Source: Bradyrhizobium sp. ISRA430
Lineage (GTDB): Bacteria > Pseudomonadota > Alphaproteobacteria > Rhizobiales > Xanthobacteraceae
DNA: 64,000 bases
Assembly: GCF_029909975.1 (NCBI RefSeq)
Contig: NZ_CP094516.1
Span: 2,418,001 to 2,482,000, forward strand
Direction of reading: 5' to 3'
This document shows, piece after piece, positions 1 through 10,765 of the stretch. The notes beneath the pieces were generated by a model. The model was not told where the DNA came from and made no database searches. It saw nothing but the letters and a program-made list of their open reading frames with translations. Position numbers and translations under genes: made by a program. How positions within the stretch are numbered: position 1 is the stretch's first letter; the number at the start of each line of letters is the position of its first letter.

Positions 1-2838
<2,838 letters not shown>

Positions 2839-2867
2839 TCAGGTCTTCGTTATGCTGGGGTCGTCGA

Positions 2868-4112
2868 TCAGCTACCGGACGCCGCGCGGTCGATGAACAG
2901 GCTGCCCTTGGTGATGATCTGCTCGCCGGGCTTGAGGTTGCTGGTGACCTCGACGAGGTCGCCATTGACGAGACCGATCTTGATGTGGCGCAGCTCGACC
3001 GACTTGTCGTCGCGCGCGACCCAGATGCGCACCTGGTCGCCCTCATAGATCAGCGCCTGCTTCGGCACCGCGGGCGCGGCGCGGTCGCCTGCCGAATAGA
3101 TCGTGACGTTGGCGAACATCTCGGGCTTGAGCAGGCCGTCCTTGTTCTCGATGGTGGCGCGCACCAGCAGGCGGCGGGTGCTGGGATCGATCGCCGCGGC
3201 GACGTAGTTGATCTTGGCGGTCAGCGGGCGGCCCGGCAGCGCCATCACGTTGACGCTGATGTCCTGCCCGATGCAGACGGAGGCCGCATCGCTCTCGCGC
3301 ACGAAGGCGGTGAGCCAGACCGTGGAAAGGTCGCCGATCACGAAGACCGGATCGCTGGCGCCGGAGTTGACATACTGGCCGGGACCGATTTTTCGCTGCA
3401 CGACCGTGCCTGACAGCGGCGAATAGATCGTGATCTCCGGATTGATGCTGCCCTTGTCCTGGAACGCCTTGATCGCCTCATCGCTGAAGCCGAGGATGTG
3501 CAGCTTGTTCCGTGCGGCTTCCAGCGCCGTCACCGACGAGCGCATGTCGTTCTGCGCCTGGATCTGGTTGGTCTCGGCCTGCTGGTAATCTTTCAGCGGA
3601 ACGGCGTGTCCTTCGTACAGATCCTTGGCGCGCTTGTACTGGATGTCGGCGAGCTCGAGCGCCGACTTCGCCTTGTTCTGCGAGGTCATCGCCGAGATGA
3701 AATCGTTCTGGGCCTGCACGGTGTCGGCGGCCTCGATCGTGAACAGCGGTTGACCTTGCTTGACGCTCTCGCCGGGCTTCACCAGCAGCTTGGTTACGCG
3801 GCCCGCATAGGGCGAGAACACCGGCGTCGAGCGATCCTCGTCGACTGCGACCTTGCCTTCGGTGACATATTCGGCGCGGAAGGTCTTGGCCTTGACCGGC
3901 TCCATTGTAAGCGTCGCCCATTCGGACGGGGTCGGCGTGAAATTCTGGGCGTTCCTGCGCGACTGGCTGGAGATTTCGGAGTGATTCTTCTCCTTGGCCC
4001 CTACAAAGACGAAGCCATAGACGCCGGCTCCGGCAAGTAACAGTAAAACTACGGATGTGATCACCCGTTGCTTTGTAAGCACCTGCAATCGCTTGGTATT
4101 TTCAACTACCAT
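2868..4112 (-). CDS. Periplasmic adaptor (membrane fusion protein) of RND metal efflux
   Basis: A 414-residue HlyD/CzcB-type adaptor that links the RND pump to an outer-membrane channel. A single N-terminal membrane anchor lies near residues 18-36 (VITSVVLLLLAGAGVYGF). A lipoyl/barrel-sandwich half follows (SPYAGRVTKLLVKPGESVKQ), then a helical hairpin with AQNDFISAMTSQNKAK, the second lipoyl half (IYSPLSGTVVQRKIGPGQYV) and beta-barrel domains to the C-terminus. It has no obvious His-rich metal-binding N-terminus as in some CzcB proteins. The start is the ATG at 4112. It is followed after 29 bp by the pump gene, so the two form an operon. Confidence 0.92.
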   Translation of the reverse strand: MVVENTKRLQVLTKQRVITSVVLLLLAGAGVYGFVFVGAKEKNHSEISSQSRRNAQNFTPTPSEWATLTMEPVKAKTFRAEYVTEGKVAVDEDRSTPVFSPYAGRVTKLLVKPGESVKQGQPLFTIEAADTVQAQNDFISAMTSQNKAKSALELADIQYKRAKDLYEGHAVPLKDYQQAETNQIQAQNDMRSSVTALEAARNKLHILGFSDEAIKAFQDKGSINPEITIYSPLSGTVVQRKIGPGQYVNSGASDPVFVIGDLSTVWLTAFVRESDAASVCIGQDISVNVMALPGRPLTAKINYVAAAIDPSTRRLLVRATIENKDGLLKPEMFANVTIYSAGDRAAPAVPKQALIYEGDQVRIWVARDDKSVELRHIKIGLVNGDLVEVTSNLKPGEQIITKGSLFIDRAASGS

Positions 4113-4266
4113 GGGGCCCGGTCATGTCTGCGATGATATCGGCAAATGACCGCGTCATCGGTTGCGCTAATAGTGCCGAATTGGGATTTCAAACAACCAA
4201 AAAACGCAGGTCGCCTTTCGGTTTGCGTTAAAATTCTGCCACGTGAGCGCTTACGTCAGCTTGGTG

Positions 4267-5679
4267 TCAGCTACGAGCCGGCCACAGTGCCGGATGGCTG
4301 CCGAGCGGCATCGCCGGACGACTCCATTGTGCCGGCGTTTTCGACAGCAGCGCCGAATGGCGCACCGCCTGCAGTGTGCCGAAGCCAGATGGCATGGTTT
4401 CGATGAACGCCAGATGTACGGCATCCCCCGGAATCTCCGGGGTGTTTAGCCCACCTTCGAGCCGTCCGAGATTCCACAGCCAGCGTCCGGTTTGCGCCAA
4501 CGATACGCTAACGTGCCAGCTTCCGCCTTCGCGCGCCTGGCGGACCTTGGCCATCATCGCGCCGAACGCCATCAGGTAGCCGGTGGCATGATCGAGCATC
4601 TGCGCCGGTAATTCCTTCGGCCCGTCAATGCCGGCCGCCTGGCCCTCGGCATGGTTGAAGCCGGTCGTGGTCTGCACCAACGAGTCGAAGCCGCGCCGCT
4701 CGGCCCACGGGCCGGCATGGCCGTAAGCCGACAGCGTCACATAGACGATGCCGGGATTGATCTTGGCTGCGTCCTGCGGTGAAAAGCCGAGCGCGGCGAG
4801 CGCGCGCGGGCGATAGCCTTGCGAGAAGATGTCGGCGTCTTTCAGAAGCTCGCGCAATTGCGCCCGCCCCGTCTCACTCTTCAGTTCGACGAACGTGGTG
4901 AGCTTGCCGCGCCCGGTATCGATGGTGAGCCAGGGGATCGCCGGCAGTTCGGGTCCCGAGATCAGGAGCACGTCTGCACCGTGTGCCGCGAGCGTGCGGC
5001 CTGCGACAGGGCCCGCGATCACGCGGGAAAGATCGAGCACGCGAAGGCCGGACAGTGGGCGGTCGCTCTTCGATAACCCCTTGGGCCAGGGTTTTGGCGG
5101 CGCGTCACCGATCTTCTCGATCGAGACCAGCGGCAGTTCGGCGAGCGCGCGCGCCTGCGGCAGCGCCGACCATTCTTCGTAGGATCGCATCAAGGCGACG
5201 ACCCCGCCGGCAGCGTACGTCGCGGTCTCGAAATCCTCGCCCTTCCACTGCACCAGCGCGGACTGCACCTTCTCGCGCTGAGGCTCGCAGGCCAGCACCT
5301 TGCAGACGGCCTCACGGTGATGCGGGAAGTTGGTGTGGCAGCGGACGAAGCGGTTGTCGCCGGTCTTGTAGACTCCGGCGATCGCGTCCCAGGCGGGCGG
5401 CGGTGGCTTGTCGTCGACGCGCAAGTAGCGCTCGGAACGGCATTCGACGACGGCGTGGCGCATGTCGACGCAAACGTCCTGTGCCTCGCCGCTGCGCAGT
5501 CGCCAGATTTCCGCCGCGGCAAGACCCGCGGCCGCAACGCTGGCCTGGCCTGCGGCCGCGACACGAAACGAGGACGGGATTTGCGGCTCCTCGCCTGTCA
5601 GGCGCACGCGTTCGAGCGCGGACACCTCGCCGCCGACGGAGGTCCAGATGTCCCTGAGGATACCGGCGGGGCTTTGCAT
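4267..5679 (-). CDS. Family III CoA-transferase (CaiB/BaiF) with permuted domain order
   Basis: A 470-residue CoA-transferase that would move CoA between carboxylic acids; the substrate is unknown. The hallmark start of the family's large domain (LSGLRVLDLSRVIAGPVAGR) is found only near residue 208. The first 200 residues instead resemble the usual small/C-terminal part (VRCHTNFPHHR, EEWSALPQARALAELP). The expected catalytic aspartate is in MLDHATGYLMAFG, about residue 363. The start is set at the ATG at 5679, which has AGGGAGAG just upstream; a longer frame to 5712 lacks such a site. It is divergent from the small membrane protein at 5737, 57 bp apart. Confidence 0.85.
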   Translation of the reverse strand: MQSPAGILRDIWTSVGGEVSALERVRLTGEEPQIPSSFRVAAAGQASVAAAGLAAAEIWRLRSGEAQDVCVDMRHAVVECRSERYLRVDDKPPPPAWDAIAGVYKTGDNRFVRCHTNFPHHREAVCKVLACEPQREKVQSALVQWKGEDFETATYAAGGVVALMRSYEEWSALPQARALAELPLVSIEKIGDAPPKPWPKGLSKSDRPLSGLRVLDLSRVIAGPVAGRTLAAHGADVLLISGPELPAIPWLTIDTGRGKLTTFVELKSETGRAQLRELLKDADIFSQGYRPRALAALGFSPQDAAKINPGIVYVTLSAYGHAGPWAERRGFDSLVQTTTGFNHAEGQAAGIDGPKELPAQMLDHATGYLMAFGAMMAKVRQAREGGSWHVSVSLAQTGRWLWNLGRLEGGLNTPEIPGDAVHLAFIETMPSGFGTLQAVRHSALLSKTPAQWSRPAMPLGSHPALWPARS

Positions 5680-5736
5680 GGCCGTTGCTCTCCCTTTAGT
5701 TTTGCCGACCATCCCATTAGCACGGAAAGGACTGCA

Positions 5737-6024
5737 ATGGTCGCCATCGATCCCCTCACTGCGGGTGCCGTGTTGGTCGCGACGGCAGCAACCGACGCGG
5801 TGTATGTGATGTTCACCTCCGCCGTCGTCGCGCGCAAGCGCGTGCCCGCCGCGACCTGGAGCGCGGTCTGGTACCTGCTCTCGTCTTACGCGGTGATCAG
5901 CTACACCGAAAATGCCTTCTATGTCGGTTTCGCAGCGATCGGCTCATGGGTCGGCGCCTACGTATCGCTGACCTTCCTGCACCGCCCACCCGGCGGCCCG
6001 CCGGTGGGCGCCGCGCCGGAGTGA
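5737..6024 (+). CDS. Small membrane protein of unknown function
   Basis: A 95-residue protein with hydrophobic stretches near residues 8-26, 40-60 and 63-80, probably two or three membrane spans, and a short Pro/Gly-rich tail (RPPGGPPVGAAPE). The ATG at 5737 follows GGAAAGG at a good distance, which decides this start over the much longer open frame upstream that runs through the antisense of the CoA-transferase. I do not recognise a family. Confidence 0.7.
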   Translation: MVAIDPLTAGAVLVATAATDAVYVMFTSAVVARKRVPAATWSAVWYLLSSYAVISYTENAFYVGFAAIGSWVGAYVSLTFLHRPPGGPPVGAAPE

Positions 6025-6063
6025 GGGCGTTCGATGTGAGCGACGCAATCAACCGCAGACGCG

Positions 6064-6188
6064 ATGTCGTCCTGGCGAAAGCCAGGACCCATTACCCCGG
6101 TCGAACGTTGTTAGACGCGCCCTGGCCACAGCATCACGCAACAACGCGCGTTCATGGTAATGGGTCCTGGCTTTCGCCAGGACGACAT
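6064..6188. repeat. Palindromic repeat with 33-bp perfect inverted arms
   Basis: The arms at 6064-6096 and 6156-6188 are perfect reverse complements, and each holds its own small hairpin (CCTGGCGAAAGCCAGG). About 59 bp separate them. It lies between two plus-strand genes and has no reading frame of its own. It resembles the dispersed palindromic elements common in Bradyrhizobium genomes. It may act on mRNA 3' ends or as a protein-binding site; this is inference. Confidence 0.85.
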
Positions 6189-6254
6189 TGGCGAGGCTCC
6201 GCGTTTCATCGCGGTTAGATTGCTCGCGGCCAACAACAAGAAGGAAAACCAACA

Positions 6255-7025
6255 ATGGATCTCGGTCTCAAAGGAAAAACCGCCGTCGTGCTGGGTGGCA
6301 CGCGCGGCATCGGGCGGGCGATTGCGGCGACGCTTGCCGGTGAAGGTGCTGATGTCGCGGTGTGCGCGCGCAATGCGGATCAGGTTGCCACCACCGTCGC
6401 CGAGTTGAAGGCGAGCGGGATTCGCGCGACCGGCAGCCCGGTCGACGTCACCGATGGCGCGGCGCTGAAATCCTGGATCGAGGGCGTCGCAAAAGAACTC
6501 GGCGGCATCGACATGCTGTTCTCCAATGCCGGCGCGATGGCGCAAGGAGCGGATGCCGCGTCATGGGAGCAGAATTTCCGGCTCGACGTGCTCGGCGCCG
6601 TGCATGCGTTCGACGCCGCGCGGCCGTTCCTCGAGGCAAGCGGCGAAAAGAGCGGCGATGCCGCTTTCGTCATCATCTCTTCGATCTCGGCGGCGCAGGC
6701 CGACCAGGCAAGCTCCTACGGCCCGGTCAAGGCGGCGCTGATCCACATGGCCAAGGGACTGGCGCGGCAATACGCAAAGAAGAAGATCCGCGTCAATGTG
6801 GTGTCGCCGGGCACCGTCTATTTCAAGGGCGGCGTCTGGAACATGGTCGAGCAGAACATGCCCACGCGCTACGAAGATGCGCTGTCCCGCAATCCAACGG
6901 GACGCATGGCGACGCCGCAGGAAATCGCGAGCGCGGCGGTGTTTCTGGCAAGTCCGGTGTCGTCGTTCACCACGGGCTCCAATCTTGTCGTCGATGGCGG
7001 GATCTCGAACCGGGTGAATTTTTAG
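6255..7025 (+). CDS. Short-chain dehydrogenase/reductase
   Basis: A 256-residue classical SDR oxidoreductase. The cofactor loop is GGTRGIG at residues 14-20, NAG is at 91-93, the catalytic serine lies in ISSIS (141-145), and YGPVK gives Tyr155 and Lys159. The C-terminus has the usual VVDGG turn. Arg17 and the residues around Ala37-Arg39 would suit NADP(H), but this is a guess. The ATG at 6255 is preceded by AAGGAAA. The substrate cannot be told; it may be an acyl or sugar reductase acting in the cytoplasm. Confidence 0.93.
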   Translation: MDLGLKGKTAVVLGGTRGIGRAIAATLAGEGADVAVCARNADQVATTVAELKASGIRATGSPVDVTDGAALKSWIEGVAKELGGIDMLFSNAGAMAQGADAASWEQNFRLDVLGAVHAFDAARPFLEASGEKSGDAAFVIISSISAAQADQASSYGPVKAALIHMAKGLARQYAKKKIRVNVVSPGTVYFKGGVWNMVEQNMPTRYEDALSRNPTGRMATPQEIASAAVFLASPVSSFTTGSNLVVDGGISNRVNF

Positions 7026-7037
7026 GAAGGCACTCCG

Positions 7038-7140
7038 TCATCGTCCGACTTGATCGGACGATCCAGTATTCCAGAGGCGGCTGTAGCTTCGCAGAGATAC
7101 CGCGGCGTACTGGATACCCCGCTTTCGCGGGGTATGACGA
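7038..7140. repeat. Two-hairpin palindromic repeat
   Basis: Two small hairpins, one around CGTCCGACTTGATCGGACG (about 7045-7063) and one around TACCCCGCTTTCGCGGGGTA (about 7116-7135), are bracketed by complementary ATCCAGTA and TACTGGAT. Together they can fold into a cruciform in the gap between the SDR gene and the dnaE2 3' end. Confidence 0.75.
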
Positions 7141-7174
7141 CTGAGAATGTGGCCCGCAATCGCCTCAACAATCT

Positions 7175-7253
7175 CGTCATTGCGAGCGCAGCGAAGCAAT
7201 CCAGACTATCTCCACGGAAAGATTCTGGATTGCTCGCTGCGCTCGCAATGACG
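7175..7253. repeat. Inverted repeat of the 'CATTGCGAGCG' type
   Basis: The arms 7175-7205 and 7224-7253 are reverse complements apart from one missing base. The core (CATTGCGAGCGCAGCGAAGC) matches a short interspersed palindrome widespread in Bradyrhizobium and relatives. It lies 26 bp past the dnaE2 stop and could form a strong transcript 3' end, although there is no U-run. Confidence 0.8.
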
Positions 7254-7279
7254 GTGTGGCAACATTCTGCGTGACAGCC

Positions 7280-10200
7280 TCAATGAAAATCCCGCGACGG
7301 CGGCAGGATGCGGACGTCGCGGGGGTGACGGATTTTTTGCGCCGGGCTATCGGCGTGATCGCGGCGGTCGTCGTTGAGGGGCTCGATCAGGGCGGCGCCG
7401 GCCGGCACCGGATGCTTGCGGCTTAACACGTCATTCGCAAGCCCGATCAGATCGCGCGAGCGGTCGATCATGCGCTGCGCGATGAGATGCGTCACCTTTT
7501 CGGGGCTGCTCTGGATATAACCCTCGACCAGGATGAGGCGCGCACCCATCACCTCCTTCCGGTATCGCTCCATGATCTTGGGCCACACCACGACATTGGC
7601 GATGCCGGTTTCGTCCTCCAGCGTCATGAAGACGACGCCGCTGGCACTGCCCGGCCGCTGCCGGACCAGCACCACACCGGCGCAGCGGACGCGGCGCCGC
7701 TCGTTCTCATGACTGACGTCCTTGCAGGCCACTACGCGCTCGCGCGTGAACATCTCGCGCAAAAATTCCATCGGGTGGCCCTTCAGCGACAGGCGGATGG
7801 TCTGGTAGTCCGCAACCACCTGCTCGGCGCGCGGCATCACCGGCAGCGGTCTTGCGCCTTCGTCCGCCTGCTCGCGCGCGGTAGCCGCCTCGAACAACGG
7901 CAGCGGCACATCGTCAGGCAGGCGCCGCACCTGCCACAGCGCCTCGCGACGGTCGAGCCCGAGCGAGCGGAACGCATCGGCATCGGCGAGCAGGATCAGC
8001 GCGCGCTTGGGGAGGCCGGTGTCGCGGGCGAAGTCTTCGAGCGAAGTGAAGGGACGGCGGTTGCGGGCGGCGACGATGCGGTCGGCCCAGTCTATCGCCC
8101 GCTCTACATTGTCATTCCACATTGCGCAAGTGCGCAATGGGGGCGTCGCGTCAGCGACGAACCCGGAATCCATTCCGCCAGGAATATGCTGCTCGATGGA
8201 TTCCGGGCTCGCGCCAAGTGGCGCGCCCCGGAATGACATCTGAGAATGCTTCAGCCTCTCCTCATCTTCATCCAGCCAATGAAACCCATCGATCTGGCGG
8301 AAGCCCAGGCGCACGGCGCAGTATTTGTCGTCCGTGTTCTCCAGCGTGTTCTGCGCGAAGCTGTAGGAGACGTCGATGTCACGTACCTCGACGCCGTTCT
8401 TGCGGGCGTCACCGACGATCTGTGCCGGCGCATAGAAGCCCATCGGCTGCGAGTTCAACAAGCCGCAGCAGAATGCGTCGGGGTGATAATGCTTCAGCCA
8501 GGAGGAAATGTAGACGAGCTGCGCGAAGCTTGCGGCATGGCTTTCCGGGAAGCCGTAGGAGCCAAAACCCTTGATCTGGTCAAAACAACTCCTGGCAAAG
8601 TCGGGATCGTAGCCGCGCGCGACCATGTTGCCGATCAGCTTATCCTCGTATTTGCCGATGGTGCCGACATTGCGGAAGGTCGCCATCGAACGGCGCAAGC
8701 CGTTGGCTTCCTCGGACGTGAATTTCGCTGCCTCGATTGCGATGCGCATCGCCTGCTCCTGGAACAAGGGGACGCCCTTCGTCTTGTGCAGCACCTTGTA
8801 AAGTTCGTCCGCGGGACCATGCTCGGGCGATGGGGAAGGATAGGTCACCTTCTCCTGACCGTTCCGCCGCCGCAAGTAAGGATGCACCATGTCGCCCTGA
8901 ATCGGCCCCGGGCGCACGATCGCGACTTCGATGACGAGATCGTAGAATTCGCGCGGCTTCAGACGCGGCAGCATGTTCATCTGCGCGCGGCTTTCGACCT
9001 GGAATACGCCGAGAGATTCTCCACGACATAGCATGTCGTAGACATTTTTATCGTCCTGCGGGACGCTCGCCAGAACCCAGCGCTCGCCCTTGTGCTTGTC
9101 GATCAGGTCAAAGCATTTGCGGATGCAGGTCAGCATGCCCAGCGCCAGCACATCGACCTTCATCATGTTGAGCGCATCGACGTCGTCCTTGTCCCATTCG
9201 ATGAAGGTGCGGTCGTCCATCGCGGCATTGCCGATCGGCACATAGGTGTCGAGCCGGTCTTGCGTCAGTACATAGCCGCCGACATGCTGGGAGAGATGGC
9301 GCGGGAATTCGATCAGCTCGGTCGCAAGCTCGACCGCGAGGCTGATCATGGGATTGTTGGGATCGAGACCGGCCTGCTTGACCTGCATATCGTTGAGGCC
9401 CTTGCCCCAGCTTCCCCAGACGGTGTCGGCAAGCGCGGCGGTGACGTCCTCGGTCAGACCCAGCGCCTTGCCGACGTCGCGAATGGCGCTGCGCGGACGA
9501 TAATGGATGACGGTGGCGATGATCGCGGCGCGGTGGCGACCATAGCGGCGATAGACATATTGCATCACCTCCTCACGCCGCGAATGTTCGAAATCGACGT
9601 CGATGTCCGGCGGCTCCAGCCGCTCCTTGGAGATGAAGCGCTCGAACAAGAGATCAACCTTGGTCGGGTCGACCGAGGTGATTCCGAGCACGTAGCACAC
9701 GGCCGAATTCGCCGCCGAGCCGCGCCCTTGGCATAAAATGTTCTGGCTGCGCGCGTAGTGCACGATGTCGTGCACGGTGAGGAAATAATGCGCGTATTTC
9801 AGCTCGGCGATCAGTGCGAGCTCTTTCTTCAGCGTGGCGCGCAGCTTGTCATCAATGTTGCCACCGAAATATTTCTGCACGCCCGCCCAGGTCAGGTCCT
9901 CCAGATGCCCTTGCGCGGTCTTGCCCGGCGGCACCGGTTCGTCCGGATACTGGTATTTGAGCTGGTCGAGCGAGAAGTCGATTTTGTTCGCAAAGCGCAT
10001 GGTCTCTGCGAGAGCATCGGGGAAGTCGCGGAACAGCCGTGCCATTTCTCTGGGCGTCTTCAGAAACCGCTCGGCATTGGCCTCCAGCTTCCTCCCGACC
10101 GCCTCGATCGTGGTCTTTTCCCGGATGCAGGTCAGCACGTCCTGCAGGGGACGGCGCGCGGGATGGTGATAGAGCACCTCGTTGGTCGCGAGCAGCGGCA

Positions 10201-10765
10201 CGTTGGCTTTCGCTGCGAGATCATCGAGCCGCGCGAGGCGTCGCCGGTCGTCGCCGCGATAGAGCAGGCTCGCCGCCAGCCACACGTCTTCGGCGCGGCT
10301 CGCCTTGAGCTTGGCGAGAACGTCCAGCGCTTGTCCCGGCTCGAAGCGATGCGGCAGTGCCAGGACCAGGAGCTGGCCTTCGGCATATTCCAGAAGATCA
10401 TCGAAGAAGAGATGGCACTCGCCTTTCTCGATCCGCGTGACCTCATCGCCGCGCTTACCCCTGGTGAGGAGCTGGCACAGCCGGCCATAGGCCGCGCGGT
10501 CACGCGGATAGACCAGGATGTCCGGCGTACCATCGATGAAGACGATACGCGCACCGATCAGGAGTTTCGGCTTGTGCAGCACCTCGGCATTGTCGAGCTC
10601 CTTATAGGCCCGCACCACACCGGCGAGCGTGTTGTGATCGGCAAGGCCGATCACGGGAATACCTAAGATGCTGGCCTGATGCACATAGGCGCGCGGATCC
10701 GAGCCGCCGCGCAGGAAGGAGAAATTGGTGGTGATGCCGATCTCGGCATAGGCTGACGTGTTCAT
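7280..10765 (-). CDS. dnaE2: Error-prone DNA polymerase DnaE2 (ImuC)
   Basis: A 1,161-residue C-family polymerase that performs translesion synthesis with ImuA and ImuB during the SOS response. The N-terminal PHP domain opens with YAEIGITTNFSFLRGG. The palm carries PPDIDVDF with Asp387 and Asp389, preceded by CQGRGSAANSAVCYVLG. Helix-hairpin-helix (PFTSLEDFARDTGLP) and OB-fold (GVVLVRQRPGSASGVVFMTL) segments follow. About 43 residues near 843-886 are encoded by a palindromic repeat and look like an insertion. The start ATG overlaps the imuB stop (ATGA), so the genes are translationally coupled. LexA control is expected from the box at 13124. Confidence 0.97.
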   Translation of the reverse strand: MNTSAYAEIGITTNFSFLRGGSDPRAYVHQASILGIPVIGLADHNTLAGVVRAYKELDNAEVLHKPKLLIGARIVFIDGTPDILVYPRDRAAYGRLCQLLTRGKRGDEVTRIEKGECHLFFDDLLEYAEGQLLVLALPHRFEPGQALDVLAKLKASRAEDVWLAASLLYRGDDRRRLARLDDLAAKANVPLLATNEVLYHHPARRPLQDVLTCIREKTTIEAVGRKLEANAERFLKTPREMARLFRDFPDALAETMRFANKIDFSLDQLKYQYPDEPVPPGKTAQGHLEDLTWAGVQKYFGGNIDDKLRATLKKELALIAELKYAHYFLTVHDIVHYARSQNILCQGRGSAANSAVCYVLGITSVDPTKVDLLFERFISKERLEPPDIDVDFEHSRREEVMQYVYRRYGRHRAAIIATVIHYRPRSAIRDVGKALGLTEDVTAALADTVWGSWGKGLNDMQVKQAGLDPNNPMISLAVELATELIEFPRHLSQHVGGYVLTQDRLDTYVPIGNAAMDDRTFIEWDKDDVDALNMMKVDVLALGMLTCIRKCFDLIDKHKGERWVLASVPQDDKNVYDMLCRGESLGVFQVESRAQMNMLPRLKPREFYDLVIEVAIVRPGPIQGDMVHPYLRRRNGQEKVTYPSPSPEHGPADELYKVLHKTKGVPLFQEQAMRIAIEAAKFTSEEANGLRRSMATFRNVGTIGKYEDKLIGNMVARGYDPDFARSCFDQIKGFGSYGFPESHAASFAQLVYISSWLKHYHPDAFCCGLLNSQPMGFYAPAQIVGDARKNGVEVRDIDVSYSFAQNTLENTDDKYCAVRLGFRQIDGFHWLDEDEERLKHSQMSFRGAPLGASPESIEQHIPGGMDSGFVADATPPLRTCAMWNDNVERAIDWADRIVAARNRRPFTSLEDFARDTGLPKRALILLADADAFRSLGLDRREALWQVRRLPDDVPLPLFEAATAREQADEGARPLPVMPRAEQVVADYQTIRLSLKGHPMEFLREMFTRERVVACKDVSHENERRRVRCAGVVLVRQRPGSASGVVFMTLEDETGIANVVVWPKIMERYRKEVMGARLILVEGYIQSSPEKVTHLIAQRMIDRSRDLIGLANDVLSRKHPVPAGAALIEPLNDDRRDHADSPAQKIRHPRDVRILPPSRDFH
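8111..8237. repeat. Multi-stem palindromic element inside dnaE2 coding sequence
   Basis: The ends are complementary (GTCATTCC at 8111, GGAATGAC ending 8237). Inside are perfect or near-perfect stems: ATTGCGCA/TGCGCAAT, CGTCGC/GCGACG, GGAATCCAT/ATGGATTCC and GCGCCA/TGGCGC. The dnaE2 frame stays open through it and encodes a segment beginning SFRGAPLGASPESIEQH. The form is that of a genomic palindromic repeat, normally found between genes. Confidence 0.85.
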
